Position numbers and translations under genes: made by a program | Source: an uncultured Alistipes sp. | GTDB lineage: Bacteria; Bacteroidota; Bacteroidia; Bacteroidales; Rikenellaceae | Assembly (NCBI GenBank): GCA_900545315.1 | Contig: UQYM01000008.1 | Coordinates: 1-64,000 of the forward strand | Direction: 5' to 3' | DNA: 64,000 bases | Shown here: positions 54,518 to 63,271 of the stretch, piece after piece | Position numbering within the stretch: position 1 is the stretch's first letter | Layout of the letters: each line of letters opens with the position of its first letter | The notes under the pieces: model-generated | Database searches by the model: none | What the model saw: only the letters and a program-made list of their open reading frames with translations | What the model was told of the DNA's origin: nothing

Positions 54518-56986
54518 ATGAAACAGATTGCACGGAGAACTTGTCCGCTGCTGTTGGCGTTGGCCACAATCGGCACGACCACTCTTGCAGCCCGCACCGT
54601 ACAGCAAGATGCAACGTCAGCCATTTCGGCTGCCCAAACTTCATCGACAGACAAACCCTGTCAACAAAACGCCAAAGTACCCCAATTAGGGATCGACCCT
54701 CTGCAAGAGGTAATCGACGCCATGACCATCGAAGAGAAGGTCTATCTGTTGGTAGGGGCCGGCACCAGTGCCACCGATCTTGAGGCAGCCATCATCGGCC
54801 AGACCCGCAAGCTGGTTCCGGGGGCGGCGGGCACCACCTTTCCGATTGCCCGCTTGGGGATTCCGGCTATTGTTTTTGCCGATGGCCCTGCCGGATTGCG
54901 CATCTCCCCCACCCGCGACAGCACTGACCAGACATTTTATGCAACACAGTTCCCGATTGGCACCCAACTGGCAGCCACCTGGGATACTGCAATGGTACGT
55001 CGTATCGGTAATGCAATAGGCAACGAAGTGCATGAATACGGTGTCGATGTGATTCTCGGACCAGGTATGAACCTGCAACGCAACCCGCTCAATGGCCGCA
55101 ACTTCGAATACTATTCGGAAGACCCGTTACTGACCGGGAAAATTAGTGTCGCCATGGTCAAAGGAATTCAGCAAAAACAGGTCGGCGTATCGATCAAACA
55201 CTTTGCAGCCAACAACCAGGAGACCAACCGCCTCAACAACAGTTCGATTGTCGATCCGCGCACACTCCGTGAGATGTATCTTCGCCCGTTCGAGATCGTC
55301 GTCAAGGAGGCCGATCCGTGGACCATTATGAGCTCATACAACAAAATCAATGGAGAATTTGCAGCCGAACGCACCGACCTGCTCACCACCGTATTGCGCG
55401 ATGAATGGGGATACAAAGGGGCCGTAATTTCCGACTGGTTAGGAGCTGATGATGCCCCCCGCAATATTTATGCGGGATGCGATCTGTTAATGCCGGGTCT
55501 GCCCAACCAACGTGAGGAGCTGCTGGCAGCCATTCACGAAGGCAAACTCTCGCTGCGGGATGTGGATCGTAATGTCAAACATGTGTTGGAGTTGATTTTG
55601 CGCTCACCGCATTTTGCCAAATACCCCTTCTCGGACAAACCCGACCTGAAGGCATCCGCTGCCATTGCCCGCACGGCTGCTGCCGACGGTATGGTTCTGC
55701 TCAGCAACCAGAACAACACTCTACCTTTGGCTTCATCCATCCATAAGGCGGCCATTTTTGGCGTCTCGTCATACGATCTGTTGCCTGGAGGTACGGGAAG
55801 CGGTACCGTCAATAGCGCTTACACCGTTTCCGTCGATGAGGGGTTGGCAGCTGCAGGGATCCGTCCTGACAAAAAATTGCAACAGACCTACCAGCAATAC
55901 ATTGTTGCGGACAAAGCCTCTCTTCCGGCCCCGAAACGCTGGTGGGAGCACCACATCCGTCCCCAGGCCCGTCAAATGAAGGTTTCCGATGCAGAGATTG
56001 CCCGTGCCGCCCGCACACAAGATGTGGCAATCATCACGATCGGACGTATTTGTGGCGAATTGTTCGACCGCATCGTCGGCACGGATTATTACCTCTCCGA
56101 TATTGAACTTGGATTGATTCGCAGAGTGAGTGAAGCCTTCCATGCTGTCGGTAAAAAGAGCATTGTAGTACTGAACATTGGAGGTCCCGTCGAAACCGCC
56201 TCGTGGAAAATGATTCCCGATGCGATCTTGGTGGCCTGGCTGCCGGGACAGGAGGGTGGTCATGCCATTGCCGATGTCCTCACCGGAAAGGCTACACCTG
56301 CCGGCAAACTGCCGATGAGCTTCTCCATCCGCTATGAGGATGATCCCACGGCGGCCAACTTCCCGCACCGAGACGATTTAGACATCGAAGTGTTCCACGA
56401 GTCGCTTTCAACCAATCATACACTTCCCTACACCGGCACGAAAAACCTCGACTACACCATCTATGAGGAGGGGGTATTTGTGGGCTACCGCTATTTTGAC
56501 ACCAAAAAAGTAGCTGTCTCCTATCCCTTCGGCTACGGGCTCAGTTACACCACCTTCCAATATGACGACATGACGCTGACCCGTGAAGGTGACCAGTTCC
56601 GCATCACGTGCAAGATTACCAACACCGGCAAACGCCCGGGACGTGAGGTGGCGCAACTTTACGTGGCTGCACCGGGGAAAGATATGGTAAAGCCGGCCAA
56701 AGAGCTGAAGTCCTTTGCCAAGACCGATCTTCTGCAGCCCGGTGCTTCTCAGACGTTAACTATGTATGTTCCGGTCGAGACGCTGGCCTCGTTTGACACC
56801 GAATCGAGCAGTTGGCAACTGGAGGGTGGCACTTACAGCTTTAAGATCGGAGCATCGTCTGCCGATATCCGGCTCGAAGCCTCCGCCGATGTGGATGCGG
56901 CTTGCGTGGAGAAGGTTCATGCAGTTCTGCAACTCCCCACTTCGATCCCGACTGCCAAACAGGCTGCCGAACAAGCCATTCAGTAA
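54518..56986 (+). CDS. bglX: Glycoside hydrolase family 3 beta-glucosidase
   Basis: 822 aa, signal peptide MKQIARRTCPLLLALATIGTTTLAA. GH3 N-domain with VFADGPAGLRISPT near residue 125, GPGMNLQRNPLNGRNFEYYSEDP near 190 and KHFAANNQETNR near 225. The nucleophile Asp is in GAVISDWLGADDAPRN near 305, the SDW site. GH3 C-domain with GDNY-like IFGVSSYDLLPGGTGSG and the Glu-bearing region around 520-545. Fibronectin-III-like end (FGYGLSYTTFQYDDM, TNTGKRPGREVAQLYVAAPG). Periplasmic beta-glucosidase for plant or host glucans; the gene is not within a PUL here (no SusC/D). Close to Bacteroidetes BglX in layout. Confidence 0.92.
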   Translation: MKQIARRTCPLLLALATIGTTTLAARTVQQDATSAISAAQTSSTDKPCQQNAKVPQLGIDPLQEVIDAMTIEEKVYLLVGAGTSATDLEAAIIGQTRKLVPGAAGTTFPIARLGIPAIVFADGPAGLRISPTRDSTDQTFYATQFPIGTQLAATWDTAMVRRIGNAIGNEVHEYGVDVILGPGMNLQRNPLNGRNFEYYSEDPLLTGKISVAMVKGIQQKQVGVSIKHFAANNQETNRLNNSSIVDPRTLREMYLRPFEIVVKEADPWTIMSSYNKINGEFAAERTDLLTTVLRDEWGYKGAVISDWLGADDAPRNIYAGCDLLMPGLPNQREELLAAIHEGKLSLRDVDRNVKHVLELILRSPHFAKYPFSDKPDLKASAAIARTAAADGMVLLSNQNNTLPLASSIHKAAIFGVSSYDLLPGGTGSGTVNSAYTVSVDEGLAAAGIRPDKKLQQTYQQYIVADKASLPAPKRWWEHHIRPQARQMKVSDAEIARAARTQDVAIITIGRICGELFDRIVGTDYYLSDIELGLIRRVSEAFHAVGKKSIVVLNIGGPVETASWKMIPDAILVAWLPGQEGGHAIADVLTGKATPAGKLPMSFSIRYEDDPTAANFPHRDDLDIEVFHESLSTNHTLPYTGTKNLDYTIYEEGVFVGYRYFDTKKVAVSYPFGYGLSYTTFQYDDMTLTREGDQFRITCKITNTGKRPGREVAQLYVAAPGKDMVKPAKELKSFAKTDLLQPGASQTLTMYVPVETLASFDTESSSWQLEGGTYSFKIGASSADIRLEASADVDAACVEKVHAVLQLPTSIPTAKQAAEQAIQ

Positions 56987-57163
56987 GGCAAAACATGGGC
57001 TCCTAACAGAGCCCTGCGTTACAAGATGCAGCTTTACCACGGCTCGACATGACAGATAGCTTCAGGCGAACAAAGATGACGATAATGGGTTCACCATTGC
57101 ATCAGCCAATACTCTGACACAATAAAGTCCCTTCGGGTACAGTTAAAATAAATGAATAAAAAT

Positions 57164-57201
57164 ATCGGGGCAGTTCGCATCACCAAACGGGCTGCCCCGA
57201 T
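57164..57201 (+). terminator. Hairpin between bglX and mgtC
   Basis: Perfect 10-bp stem ATCGGGGCAG / CTGCCCCGAT with an 18-nt loop, then CTTAACTTTT. It may end bglX transcripts. It stops 15 bp before the mgtC ATG, so it might also affect mgtC translation. Confidence 0.6.
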
Positions 57202-57216
57202 CTTAACTTTTGGACT

Positions 57217-57882
57217 ATGATTTGGGAACTCATTTTACGACTTTTGTTAGCTGGGGTACTGGGGGCCATCATCGGTCTCGATCGTGAATATCGCGCCAAA
57301 GAGGCTGGCTTCCGCACCCATTTTCTTGTCTCTTTGGGTAGTGCACTCTTCATGATCATCTCTCAGTACGGATTTGCAGAGATTATTCACAACGATCCGA
57401 CCATCAAACTCGACCCCAGTCGTGTCGCTGCCCAAATTGTCAGCGGCATCGGTTTTTTGGGTGCCGGCACCATCATTTTTCAAAAACAGTTTGTCCGAGG
57501 ATTGACAACAGCGGCCGGGCTGTGGGCCACGGCCGGAATCGGCATGGCTATTGGCGGTGGCATGTACGGATTAGGCGTTGCGGCCACGCTGCTCACACTG
57601 GCCGGGTTGGAGCTGCTCACCCTGCTGTTCAAAAATGTCGGTTTACGAACCATGATCGTCCGGTTTGTCACCCACCGGCAAGAAAATTTAACCGCCGTCC
57701 TCAACGAATTGGAACAACGCCATTACCGAATCATTAGCTACAAGGCGACCGAAGAGCATCGTGGGGAACAGATTGTCTATCGAGTTGCGCTGACGGTCAA
57801 GATCCGGGAGCAGAAGGAGGAACATGCGCTCTTCTCCTATATTCAATCGCTACCCGATCTAACCTTGACTGAAATGGAATAG
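57217..57882 (+). CDS. MgtC/SapB family membrane protein
   Basis: 221 aa. N-terminal MgtC domain with about five helices: LLAGVLGAIIGLDREYRAKEAGFRTHFLVSLGSALFMI (residues 11-48) and VAAQIVSGIGFLGAGTIIFQKQFVRGLTTAAGLWATAGIGMAIGGGMY (70-117), the family signature. The cytosolic C-terminal ACT-like part has VLNELEQRHYRIISYK. MgtC proteins act in Mg2+ limitation and envelope stress, and in pathogens inhibit the F1Fo ATPase; the role here is unknown. Probably read through from bglX or from the hairpin-bearing leader. Confidence 0.88.
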   Translation: MIWELILRLLLAGVLGAIIGLDREYRAKEAGFRTHFLVSLGSALFMIISQYGFAEIIHNDPTIKLDPSRVAAQIVSGIGFLGAGTIIFQKQFVRGLTTAAGLWATAGIGMAIGGGMYGLGVAATLLTLAGLELLTLLFKNVGLRTMIVRFVTHRQENLTAVLNELEQRHYRIISYKATEEHRGEQIVYRVALTVKIREQKEEHALFSYIQSLPDLTLTEME

Positions 57883-58005
57883 TTCAAACAGAGTCTGCGA
57901 AAATCAGACATCGCCACAGGCCAGGAGTTCTGCCCCAACCCAACAAAAAACTGAAGGCCATTATAAAAATCCGCATTCAGTTCCTTGACACATTTAGTTC
58001 CTGAC
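57883..58005. other. Spacer after mgtC
   Basis: Short non-coding stretch leading to a minus-strand terminator; with the next two entries it fills the 570-bp gap before metY. A further small hairpin TCCCCA / TGGGGA lies near 58207-58222 (inside the possible minus-strand gene). Confidence 0.4.
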
Positions 58006-58033
58006 AAAAAAACCGGCACCCTGAAGGCACCGG
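58006..58033 (-). terminator. Minus-strand terminator in the mgtC-metY gap
   Basis: Minus-strand stem CCGGTGCC / GGGTGCCGG-type arms, 8 bp with two G-U pairs, followed by seven T. It only works on the minus strand, although both flanking genes are on plus. Confidence 0.7.
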
Positions 58034-58056
58034 CATTACCAACACATTAACACAAA

Positions 58057-58305
58057 TCAAACAGTCCATTGTTTTTTGCTTCCTATGGCATTCGGAAAAG
58101 ATTTTCGGCCCTGCATGGCTTTCAAAACCTCTGCACGGTCTTGAGAAGCATCCGCATCGGTCTTTGTTACAGGAGCAAAAATAGGTTCCTGCCTCAGGTT
58201 TTGGAATCCCCATTTGTGGGGAATTTTTCGCTGGCTCTCCCCACTTTCAGCCACACGCGACAACAACACGTTCGCTTCAACGGGCAGCTTTATCGGCTGG
58301 TGCAT
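58057..58305 (-). CDS. Possible small unknown protein antisense in the mgtC-metY gap
   Basis: 82 aa: MHQPIKLPVEANVLLSRV at the start, GFQNLRQEPIFAPVTKTDAD in the middle, KSFPNAIGSKKQWTV at the end. The composition looks natural and the frame stops 24 bp before an intrinsic terminator of the same strand, which supports a real minus-strand transcript. No family recognised, no promoter with both boxes seen, and no strong ribosome site. Coding status is uncertain. Confidence 0.42.
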   Translation of the reverse strand: MHQPIKLPVEANVLLSRVAESGESQRKIPHKWGFQNLRQEPIFAPVTKTDADASQDRAEVLKAMQGRKSFPNAIGSKKQWTV

Positions 58306-58452
58306 GTCAATTCTGAAAAAAAATTTTTATATTGGGCCAATCTTTCGCTCTTCGACAGGCTCGGCGGTTGCTTTGCCACACCAGGCAATTGAATGCAACC
58401 TCCCCAAGTCCACTAAAATAACCGAGGAGATCAACAAAAAATTTGAATTACG

Positions 58453-59739
58453 ATGAGTACGAAAATGAAACCGGCCACCCTCTGCGTACAGGCAGGATGG
58501 ACCCCCAAAAAAGGTGAGCCCCGTGTGCTCCCTATCTACCAGAGTACCACCTTCAAATACGAAACCAGCGATCAGATGGCCAAACTGTTCGATCTCGAAG
58601 AGAGCGGCTATTTTTATACGCGTCTGCAGAACCCGACCAATGATGCAGTTGCCGCCAAGATTGCAGCCCTCGAAGGGGGCATAGCTGGCATGCTCACCTC
58701 TTCAGGACAGGCTGCCAACTTTTATGCGGTGCTCAACCTCTGCTCGGCAGGCGACCACATTGTCTGCTCTTCGACCATCTACGGAGGCACCTTCAACCTC
58801 TTCGCCGTCACCATGGCGAAAATGGGAATCGAATCGACCTTCATCAACCAGGATGCCCCCGAAGAGGAGATCGCCGCAGCCTTCCGCCCCAATACCAAAC
58901 TGCTGTTCGGAGAGACGATCAGCAATCCGGGGGTTGAGGTACTCGACATCGAAAAATTTGCCCGCATTGCCCACAGCCATGGGGTACCTCTGATTGTCGA
59001 CAATACTTTTGCCACCCCAATCAACTGCCGTCCGTTCGAATGGGGAGCCGACATCGTCACCCATGCGACCACCAAATATATGGATGGTCACGCCACTGCA
59101 GTGGGCGGAGCTATTGTCGATAGCGGCAATTTCGATTGGGAGGCCCATGCGGACAAATTCCCCGGATTGACCCAACCCGATCCCTCCTATCACGGACTGG
59201 TTTACAGCAAATCGTTCGGCAAAATGGCCTACATCACCAAAGCCACGGTACAGTTGATGCGTGATCTGGGTTCGAGCCAGGCTCCTCAGAATGCATTTCT
59301 GCTCAACCTGGGACTCGAGACGTTGGATGTCCGGATGGAACGTCACTGCCGCAATGCCCAGAAGGTGGCCGAATACCTGCAGGCCAACGACAAGGTGGCT
59401 TGGGTACACTATCCCGGTCTCAAAGGAGACAAATACTATGCACTGGGCCAGAAATATCTGCCCAAAGGTTCGTGCGGTGTGATTGCATTCGGGTTGAAGG
59501 GTGGCCGTGACGAGTCGATTCGTTTCATGGATTCGCTCAAGCTGTGTGCTATTGTCACCCACGTAGCCGATACCCGTACGTCGGTGCTGCATCCGGCCAG
59601 CCACACCCATCGCCAGCTCACGGACGAACAGCTCATTGCAGCAGGCGTGGCTCCGGACCTGATCCGTTTCTCGGTGGGAATCGAGGATGCGGATGATATC
59701 ATCGCCGACATCGAACAGGCCATGGAGGCAATCCGATAA
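58453..59739 (+). CDS. metY: O-acetylhomoserine sulfhydrylase
   Basis: 428-aa PLP enzyme forming homocysteine (or cysteine) from O-acetylhomoserine (O-acetylserine) and sulfide. Cys/Met metabolism PLP family: TLCVQAGWTPKKGEPRVLPIYQSTTF near residue 8, YTRLQNPTNDAVAAKIAALEGG near 56, MLTSSGQAANFYA, VDNTFATPINCRP near 178. The Lys-containing signature is THATTKYMDGHATAVGG near 203. The long C-terminal loop and VTHVADTRTSVLHPASHTHRQLT near 365 are the OAH/OAS-specific type. It is distant from other met genes. Upstream I see no recognisable SAM riboswitch. Confidence 0.95.
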   Translation: MSTKMKPATLCVQAGWTPKKGEPRVLPIYQSTTFKYETSDQMAKLFDLEESGYFYTRLQNPTNDAVAAKIAALEGGIAGMLTSSGQAANFYAVLNLCSAGDHIVCSSTIYGGTFNLFAVTMAKMGIESTFINQDAPEEEIAAAFRPNTKLLFGETISNPGVEVLDIEKFARIAHSHGVPLIVDNTFATPINCRPFEWGADIVTHATTKYMDGHATAVGGAIVDSGNFDWEAHADKFPGLTQPDPSYHGLVYSKSFGKMAYITKATVQLMRDLGSSQAPQNAFLLNLGLETLDVRMERHCRNAQKVAEYLQANDKVAWVHYPGLKGDKYYALGQKYLPKGSCGVIAFGLKGGRDESIRFMDSLKLCAIVTHVADTRTSVLHPASHTHRQLTDEQLIAAGVAPDLIRFSVGIEDADDIIADIEQAMEAIR

Positions 59740-60047
59740 ACCAAGCGGGAGGCGAAGACAAAGCGGAGACCAATGGACGTAAGCTGAGACGACGATCGAA
59801 AACAGCAAAGGACCTCGGAGACCTTCTTGTGGCCCGCAACAGGGTTCACCTCACAACCCCAAACAGCCTCAGGAAAGGAAGGGAGACAGGAGAGACCAAA
59901 TCATCCAACAAAACTCTTTCCCGACGGAAGCGGGTTAGACACGGGGGCACGAATCAATTGTTGCAGCCACACTGGCTGACTCAGAAAGTTCAAATAGGTC
60001 GATTACGTCTCTCCGCCCCACGCCCATTCATTTAAATTTTAAGATAT

Positions 60048-60083
60048 TGCCTTACGGAACCGTACAACGGTCTCCGTAAGGCA
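60048..60083 (+). terminator. Terminator hairpin after metY
   Basis: Stem TGCCTTACGGA / TCCGTAAGGCA (11 bp) with an inner CG pair, followed by TATTTTATTTA. About 310 bp after the metY stop; the stretch between (59740-60047) is purine-rich with loose GCGGAGAC-type repeats and no gene. Confidence 0.75.
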
Positions 60084-60284
60084 TATTTTATTTATGGGAG
60101 GCGCTTAGTGGAGCAATACATTCCCGACAAGCCTTGCACAAATGGCCCCACATCTTTCTTTCGTTGGGACAGAGAGACGTTCTCCAACCGGGCATCACTT
60201 CTGGCCCGCTCCTACATACACAAACAAATGAATACAGACACGAAAAGGCTCTGACGCTCGAGCCAAATCCGTAAACCTAAAGTT

Positions 60285-60758
60285 TCAGTGAAGGAGGGAT
60301 ACCGGTTTGGTTCCCGTCTCCAAGCCGCACAAGACATCGAGGGAGCTGCTGCGTCCCTCTTCATTCATGGCATAGACACTTGCATCGGACATCGAGGCCA
60401 CCACATAGTTTCTGACCAAAGCGGTATGCCAACCGGTACGTTGCGCCCGACGCACAGAGAAGATTAAGATACGTGCTTCCGAGAGGGCCTTCTCCACCTC
60501 CGGTGGATAACGGCGGTAGAGCGTACGGCCCAATCCCCAGACGACCGGATGACGGGCCTTGAGCAGCAGTTGGAAGACCTCTTTTTCGAGTGGAGAGTGG
60601 AAACCGCTCATCACCACACGATCGGTAGCACAACACTGTTCGGCCCATTGGAGAGCCTGCTCTCGGATAGCGGGAGGAACAACGCGCGAGGCGAAGAAGG
60701 CGACCGATGGGCGGTCGAGCAGAGCGAGGTTTCCTGTGTAATCGTAATCGAATGCCAT
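60285..60758 (-). CDS. DprA/SMF-like Rossmann protein
   Basis: 157 aa. Layout of the short DprA-like proteins: YTGNLALLDRPSVAFFASRVVPPAIREQALQWAEQC at residues 7-42, RVVMSGFHSPLEKEVFQLLLKA near 47, and PVVWGLGRTLYRRYPPEVEKALSEARILIFS near 70 (the G-x-G-R phosphate loop of the SMF fold). VRNYVVASMSDASVYAMNEE near 115 is the last conserved segment. Full DprA (about 370 aa) loads RecA on incoming single strands; this short form lacks the N- and C-terminal domains, so its role is unclear. A single-gene unit; a -7 box lies far upstream. Confidence 0.75.
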   Translation of the reverse strand: MAFDYDYTGNLALLDRPSVAFFASRVVPPAIREQALQWAEQCCATDRVVMSGFHSPLEKEVFQLLLKARHPVVWGLGRTLYRRYPPEVEKALSEARILIFSVRRAQRTGWHTALVRNYVVASMSDASVYAMNEEGRSSSLDVLCGLETGTKPVSLLH

Positions 60759-60963
60759 AAAAACGTGGGTTGCCGTATTGACTTACCCCGTACTCAGGCC
60801 TTCGCTGCCCATCACTGAAATAAGCAATACGGACAGCCCACGCGAAACGCGTATTGCACAAAGCGAGCCAAAGCCCACTGTACAATACATACGTTCACGA
60901 GCCGCCCGGATTACATTTCTTTCAGCGATACTTAAAGTTGCGAAGTTTGAGTACGAAAGGAAA

Positions 60964-61027
60964 TGTAACGAAACGTTCGTAATATGTCTGGTTCAGCTAA
61001 CTGTCGCTGAACTCCGTTACAAAAATA
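60964..61027. other. Structured element with a minus-strand -7 box
   Basis: Nested inverted repeats: outer arms TGTAACG (60964-60970) and CGTTACA (61015-61021), inner arms GTTCAGC (60991-60997) and GCTGAAC (61006-61012). Minus-strand TATTTTTG (61020-61027) matches the -7 consensus, so a transcript toward the DprA-like gene would begin near the inner hairpin and carry a leader of about 250 nt. The rest of the 60759-61310 gap holds no gene I can support. Confidence 0.5.
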
Positions 61028-61310
61028 GGATATTAAATCGAAAAACGGCCTCAGGCCGATGATTTTGCGGGAGAGGGGTCCACAGCAGGTTTCTCCTTGA
61101 TTGAATTACTGCATAAGCGATGAAACAAATAGATTCAAGGCCATACTTGGTTACCTCAGGTACACACGCCCCTCGAACATTATGCGGACCTGCTGTATCA
61201 ATAAAATCTTGTTTCACAAGAACAGGTTTCCACCTCTCCCGTTATAGGCAGTAAAACCGTCCCAACCTCAACGCCAATTAACATTTCTGCATAAAAAAAC
61301 GGGGGCAAAG

Positions 61311-61341
61311 TTTGGTACAAAATATTTTTTGTCTATATTTG
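61311..61341 (+). promoter_or_regulatory. Promoter of tRNA-Glu(CUC)
   Basis: TTTG (61311-61314), 19 nt, TATATTTG (61334-61341): full consensus, ending 18 bp before the mature tRNA. Confidence 0.9.
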
Positions 61342-61359
61342 CACCACGAAAGTGATTCT

Positions 61360-61431
61360 GCTCTGTTCGTCTAACGGTTAGGACGAGAGATTCTCAGTCT
61401 CTAAATAAGGGTTCGATTCCCTTACAGAGTA
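61360..61431 (+). tRNA. tRNA-Glu(CUC)
   Basis: 72 nt. Acceptor stem GCTCTGT / ACAGAGT (first pair G-U), discriminator A, no encoded CCA. D loop GTCTAACGGTTAGGAC is the Glu type. Anticodon loop TTCTCAG gives anticodon CTC, reading GAG. T arm AGGGTTCGATTCCCT. Confidence 0.93.
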
Positions 61432-61434
61432 CTT

Positions 61435-61469
61435 AAACCTCTGGATTACAGTAAATCCGGAGGTTTTTT
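61435..61469 (+). terminator. Terminator of tRNA-Glu
   Basis: Stem AAACCTCTGGATT / AATCCGGAGGTTT with one T-G pair and a short loop, followed by TTT; starts 4 nt after the tRNA. Confidence 0.92.
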
Positions 61470-61869
61470 GTTTATTATCGGGCCTGTAAGCAGATGGATC
61501 GGTTTGAGGCTATGGGGTCCTTCTTCAATCACGTGCCGTAAATAAAAGATTTCAGGCCAGGGGTCTACCAATCCGGTCAGAATCAATCTCGACCCAATCT
61601 CAACCGACAAATTCTCCAACCTCCACTCACGCAATAACTAACGGGCTGCGCGCTCCCCGTCCACTCTGAAATCCGTCGCAATTGGAGCGCCATACCACCA
61701 CCTGAGCCGGCAGCCCCTATGCAAGAATACGCATGCCATATTACCACAAACGGCCCTGCGGATGGAATCTGGAACGGCTGTGACCTCTCTCATCAACCTC
61801 ATCATCGCAACAACGCCCATGTTCACTTTCTCTCAGGACATAGCCCAAGATCACGCCTTCTCAAAAAAA
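61470..61869. other. Gap between tRNA-Glu and the phosphoesterase gene
   Basis: About 400 bp with no supported gene; two minus-strand frames of 62 codons have no protein features. The tRNA-Glu terminator stands at its left and the phosphoesterase terminator at its right. Confidence 0.45.
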
Positions 61870-61899
61870 GATAGGCATCGGACCATGCCGATGCCTATC
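61870..61899 (-). terminator. Terminator of the phosphoesterase gene
   Basis: Minus-strand stem GATAGGCATCGG / CCGATGCCTATC (12 bp, perfect) followed by seven T; 73 bp after the stop codon. Confidence 0.92.
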
Positions 61900-61971
61900 A
61901 GGTACTAAACCACGTTAACCATAAAAGAAACCTACAAATACTTCAATATGTTCTACTGTTATGAATAAGAA

Positions 61972-63132
61972 TTATAATATTGTCTTAAAATCTTCGGGGA
62001 ACTCCAGATCTTGCGTGATTCCCTCCCCATATACGCGAATCCACGAACGGAAACCCTCTTTGCCTTCGGTCAGCTCAATAACACGCGCTCCACTGGGTTT
62101 CAAATCGTTATAGACAGTATCACATCCACCGAAACGACCAAACATCAAAAACATTCCGTTCCAGCTCATTGAGTAGTCGTTATCGTGATCATGGCCACAG
62201 ATCACCGCCTTCACATCCCCCATCTCCTTCATCGAGACGAACAAGCCAGAGTTAACCCGGGGCGAATAGGGCTCTTCCCCGAAATTACCTCTCAACACAC
62301 GACGTGTATCGAGACGTGTCGCGTAATTGTATTCGGGCAGCGGAATGTGGAAGAAGGCCAACGACGGAACCGGACTACCTCCGTTACGCTGTTTAAACTG
62401 CGCACTCTGTTTGCGGTACCAATCGATCTGATCGAAATGGATATAATCATACCCTTTGATTCCCGGCAATTTGGACATGTGATTTGAATCAAAGAGGTAA
62501 AAGACCCATTTGACCGAATCGTTCTGCGCCGATTCCAGGGTAATCAGATCGTTCGAGACCCCGTAAATTCCCTCAACAAGGCTATTCACATTGTAGGGCA
62601 AGGTCCGGACCAGATCATACACCTCTCGACGGCTCATGCCGAACTCTTGATCGTGGTTACCCAACGTCACGGCAAAAGGTATTTTGCGTTCCGAAATGGG
62701 AGCCAAAATTTCACGCAACGACTCTTCAGCTGGGCGACCGAAAATGATATCACCGGTATGGATCACCAAATCCGGTTTTTCGCTGTCGAGCATTTCAATC
62801 ACATTTTTCAAGGCACGTTCCGAACGGGGATCACCCGAAACATAATGCGTATCGGTCAGGTGTAATATTTTAAACTTACCGTCCGCATTGAACTTGAATT
62901 TGGCGAACTGTGTCGACTCATTCTCCTCGGCAGATTTCGCAGCAGCAGGTTGTTTCCTATCCACCTTACCGGACTCTCCGGCCAACACCTCCTGCACCCC
63001 CGCCGTTGCGGCCAGGCCGGTTAAGCCCGCCACGACCGACTTTTTGATAAAGGTCCGGCGATTCATCTGCTTGCGGGAGAAGAGCGCTTCATTGTCCACC
63101 TCCTGATTCGAGTTTTTTTCGATTGTCTCCAT
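61972..63132 (-). CDS. Tat-exported metallophosphoesterase
   Basis: 386 aa (or 364 from the internal Met at 63066). The N-terminus carries a twin-arginine signal, NRRTFIKKSVVAGLTGLAATAG, after 22 polar residues; the likely cut is near VLA-G. Calcineurin-type metal motifs: HLTDTHYVSGD (residue 90), HTGDIIFGRP (125), TLGNHDQEFG (156), FHIPLPE, and ICGHDHDNDY near 310. The end FGRFGGCDTVYNDLKPSGARVIEL matches the purple-acid-phosphatase-like phosphodiesterases of Bacteroidetes. Exported folded with its two metal ions; it cleaves phosphate esters of unknown identity. It ends with a strong terminator and its start is 139 bp from the sugar transporter stop upstream. Confidence 0.9.
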   Translation of the reverse strand: METIEKNSNQEVDNEALFSRKQMNRRTFIKKSVVAGLTGLAATAGVQEVLAGESGKVDRKQPAAAKSAEENESTQFAKFKFNADGKFKILHLTDTHYVSGDPRSERALKNVIEMLDSEKPDLVIHTGDIIFGRPAEESLREILAPISERKIPFAVTLGNHDQEFGMSRREVYDLVRTLPYNVNSLVEGIYGVSNDLITLESAQNDSVKWVFYLFDSNHMSKLPGIKGYDYIHFDQIDWYRKQSAQFKQRNGGSPVPSLAFFHIPLPEYNYATRLDTRRVLRGNFGEEPYSPRVNSGLFVSMKEMGDVKAVICGHDHDNDYSMSWNGMFLMFGRFGGCDTVYNDLKPSGARVIELTEGKEGFRSWIRVYGEGITQDLEFPEDFKTIL

Positions 63133-63271
63133 TGTGTAGTAAAACCGTTATATATACGCTGTGTCCGAATCTCCTGCTCTCTGGTCATTCCAAAGGGCAC
63201 AACAAAGCATTAAAGAACTCTGATATGCTAAGACACAGTTTCTTCAGCGTCGATCTTGCTGTTGCTGGCGA

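Noticed and set aside
58034..58452. SAM riboswitch in front of metY
   Set aside because: No recognisable multi-helix SAM aptamer pattern; only the minus-strand terminator and small hairpins are seen.
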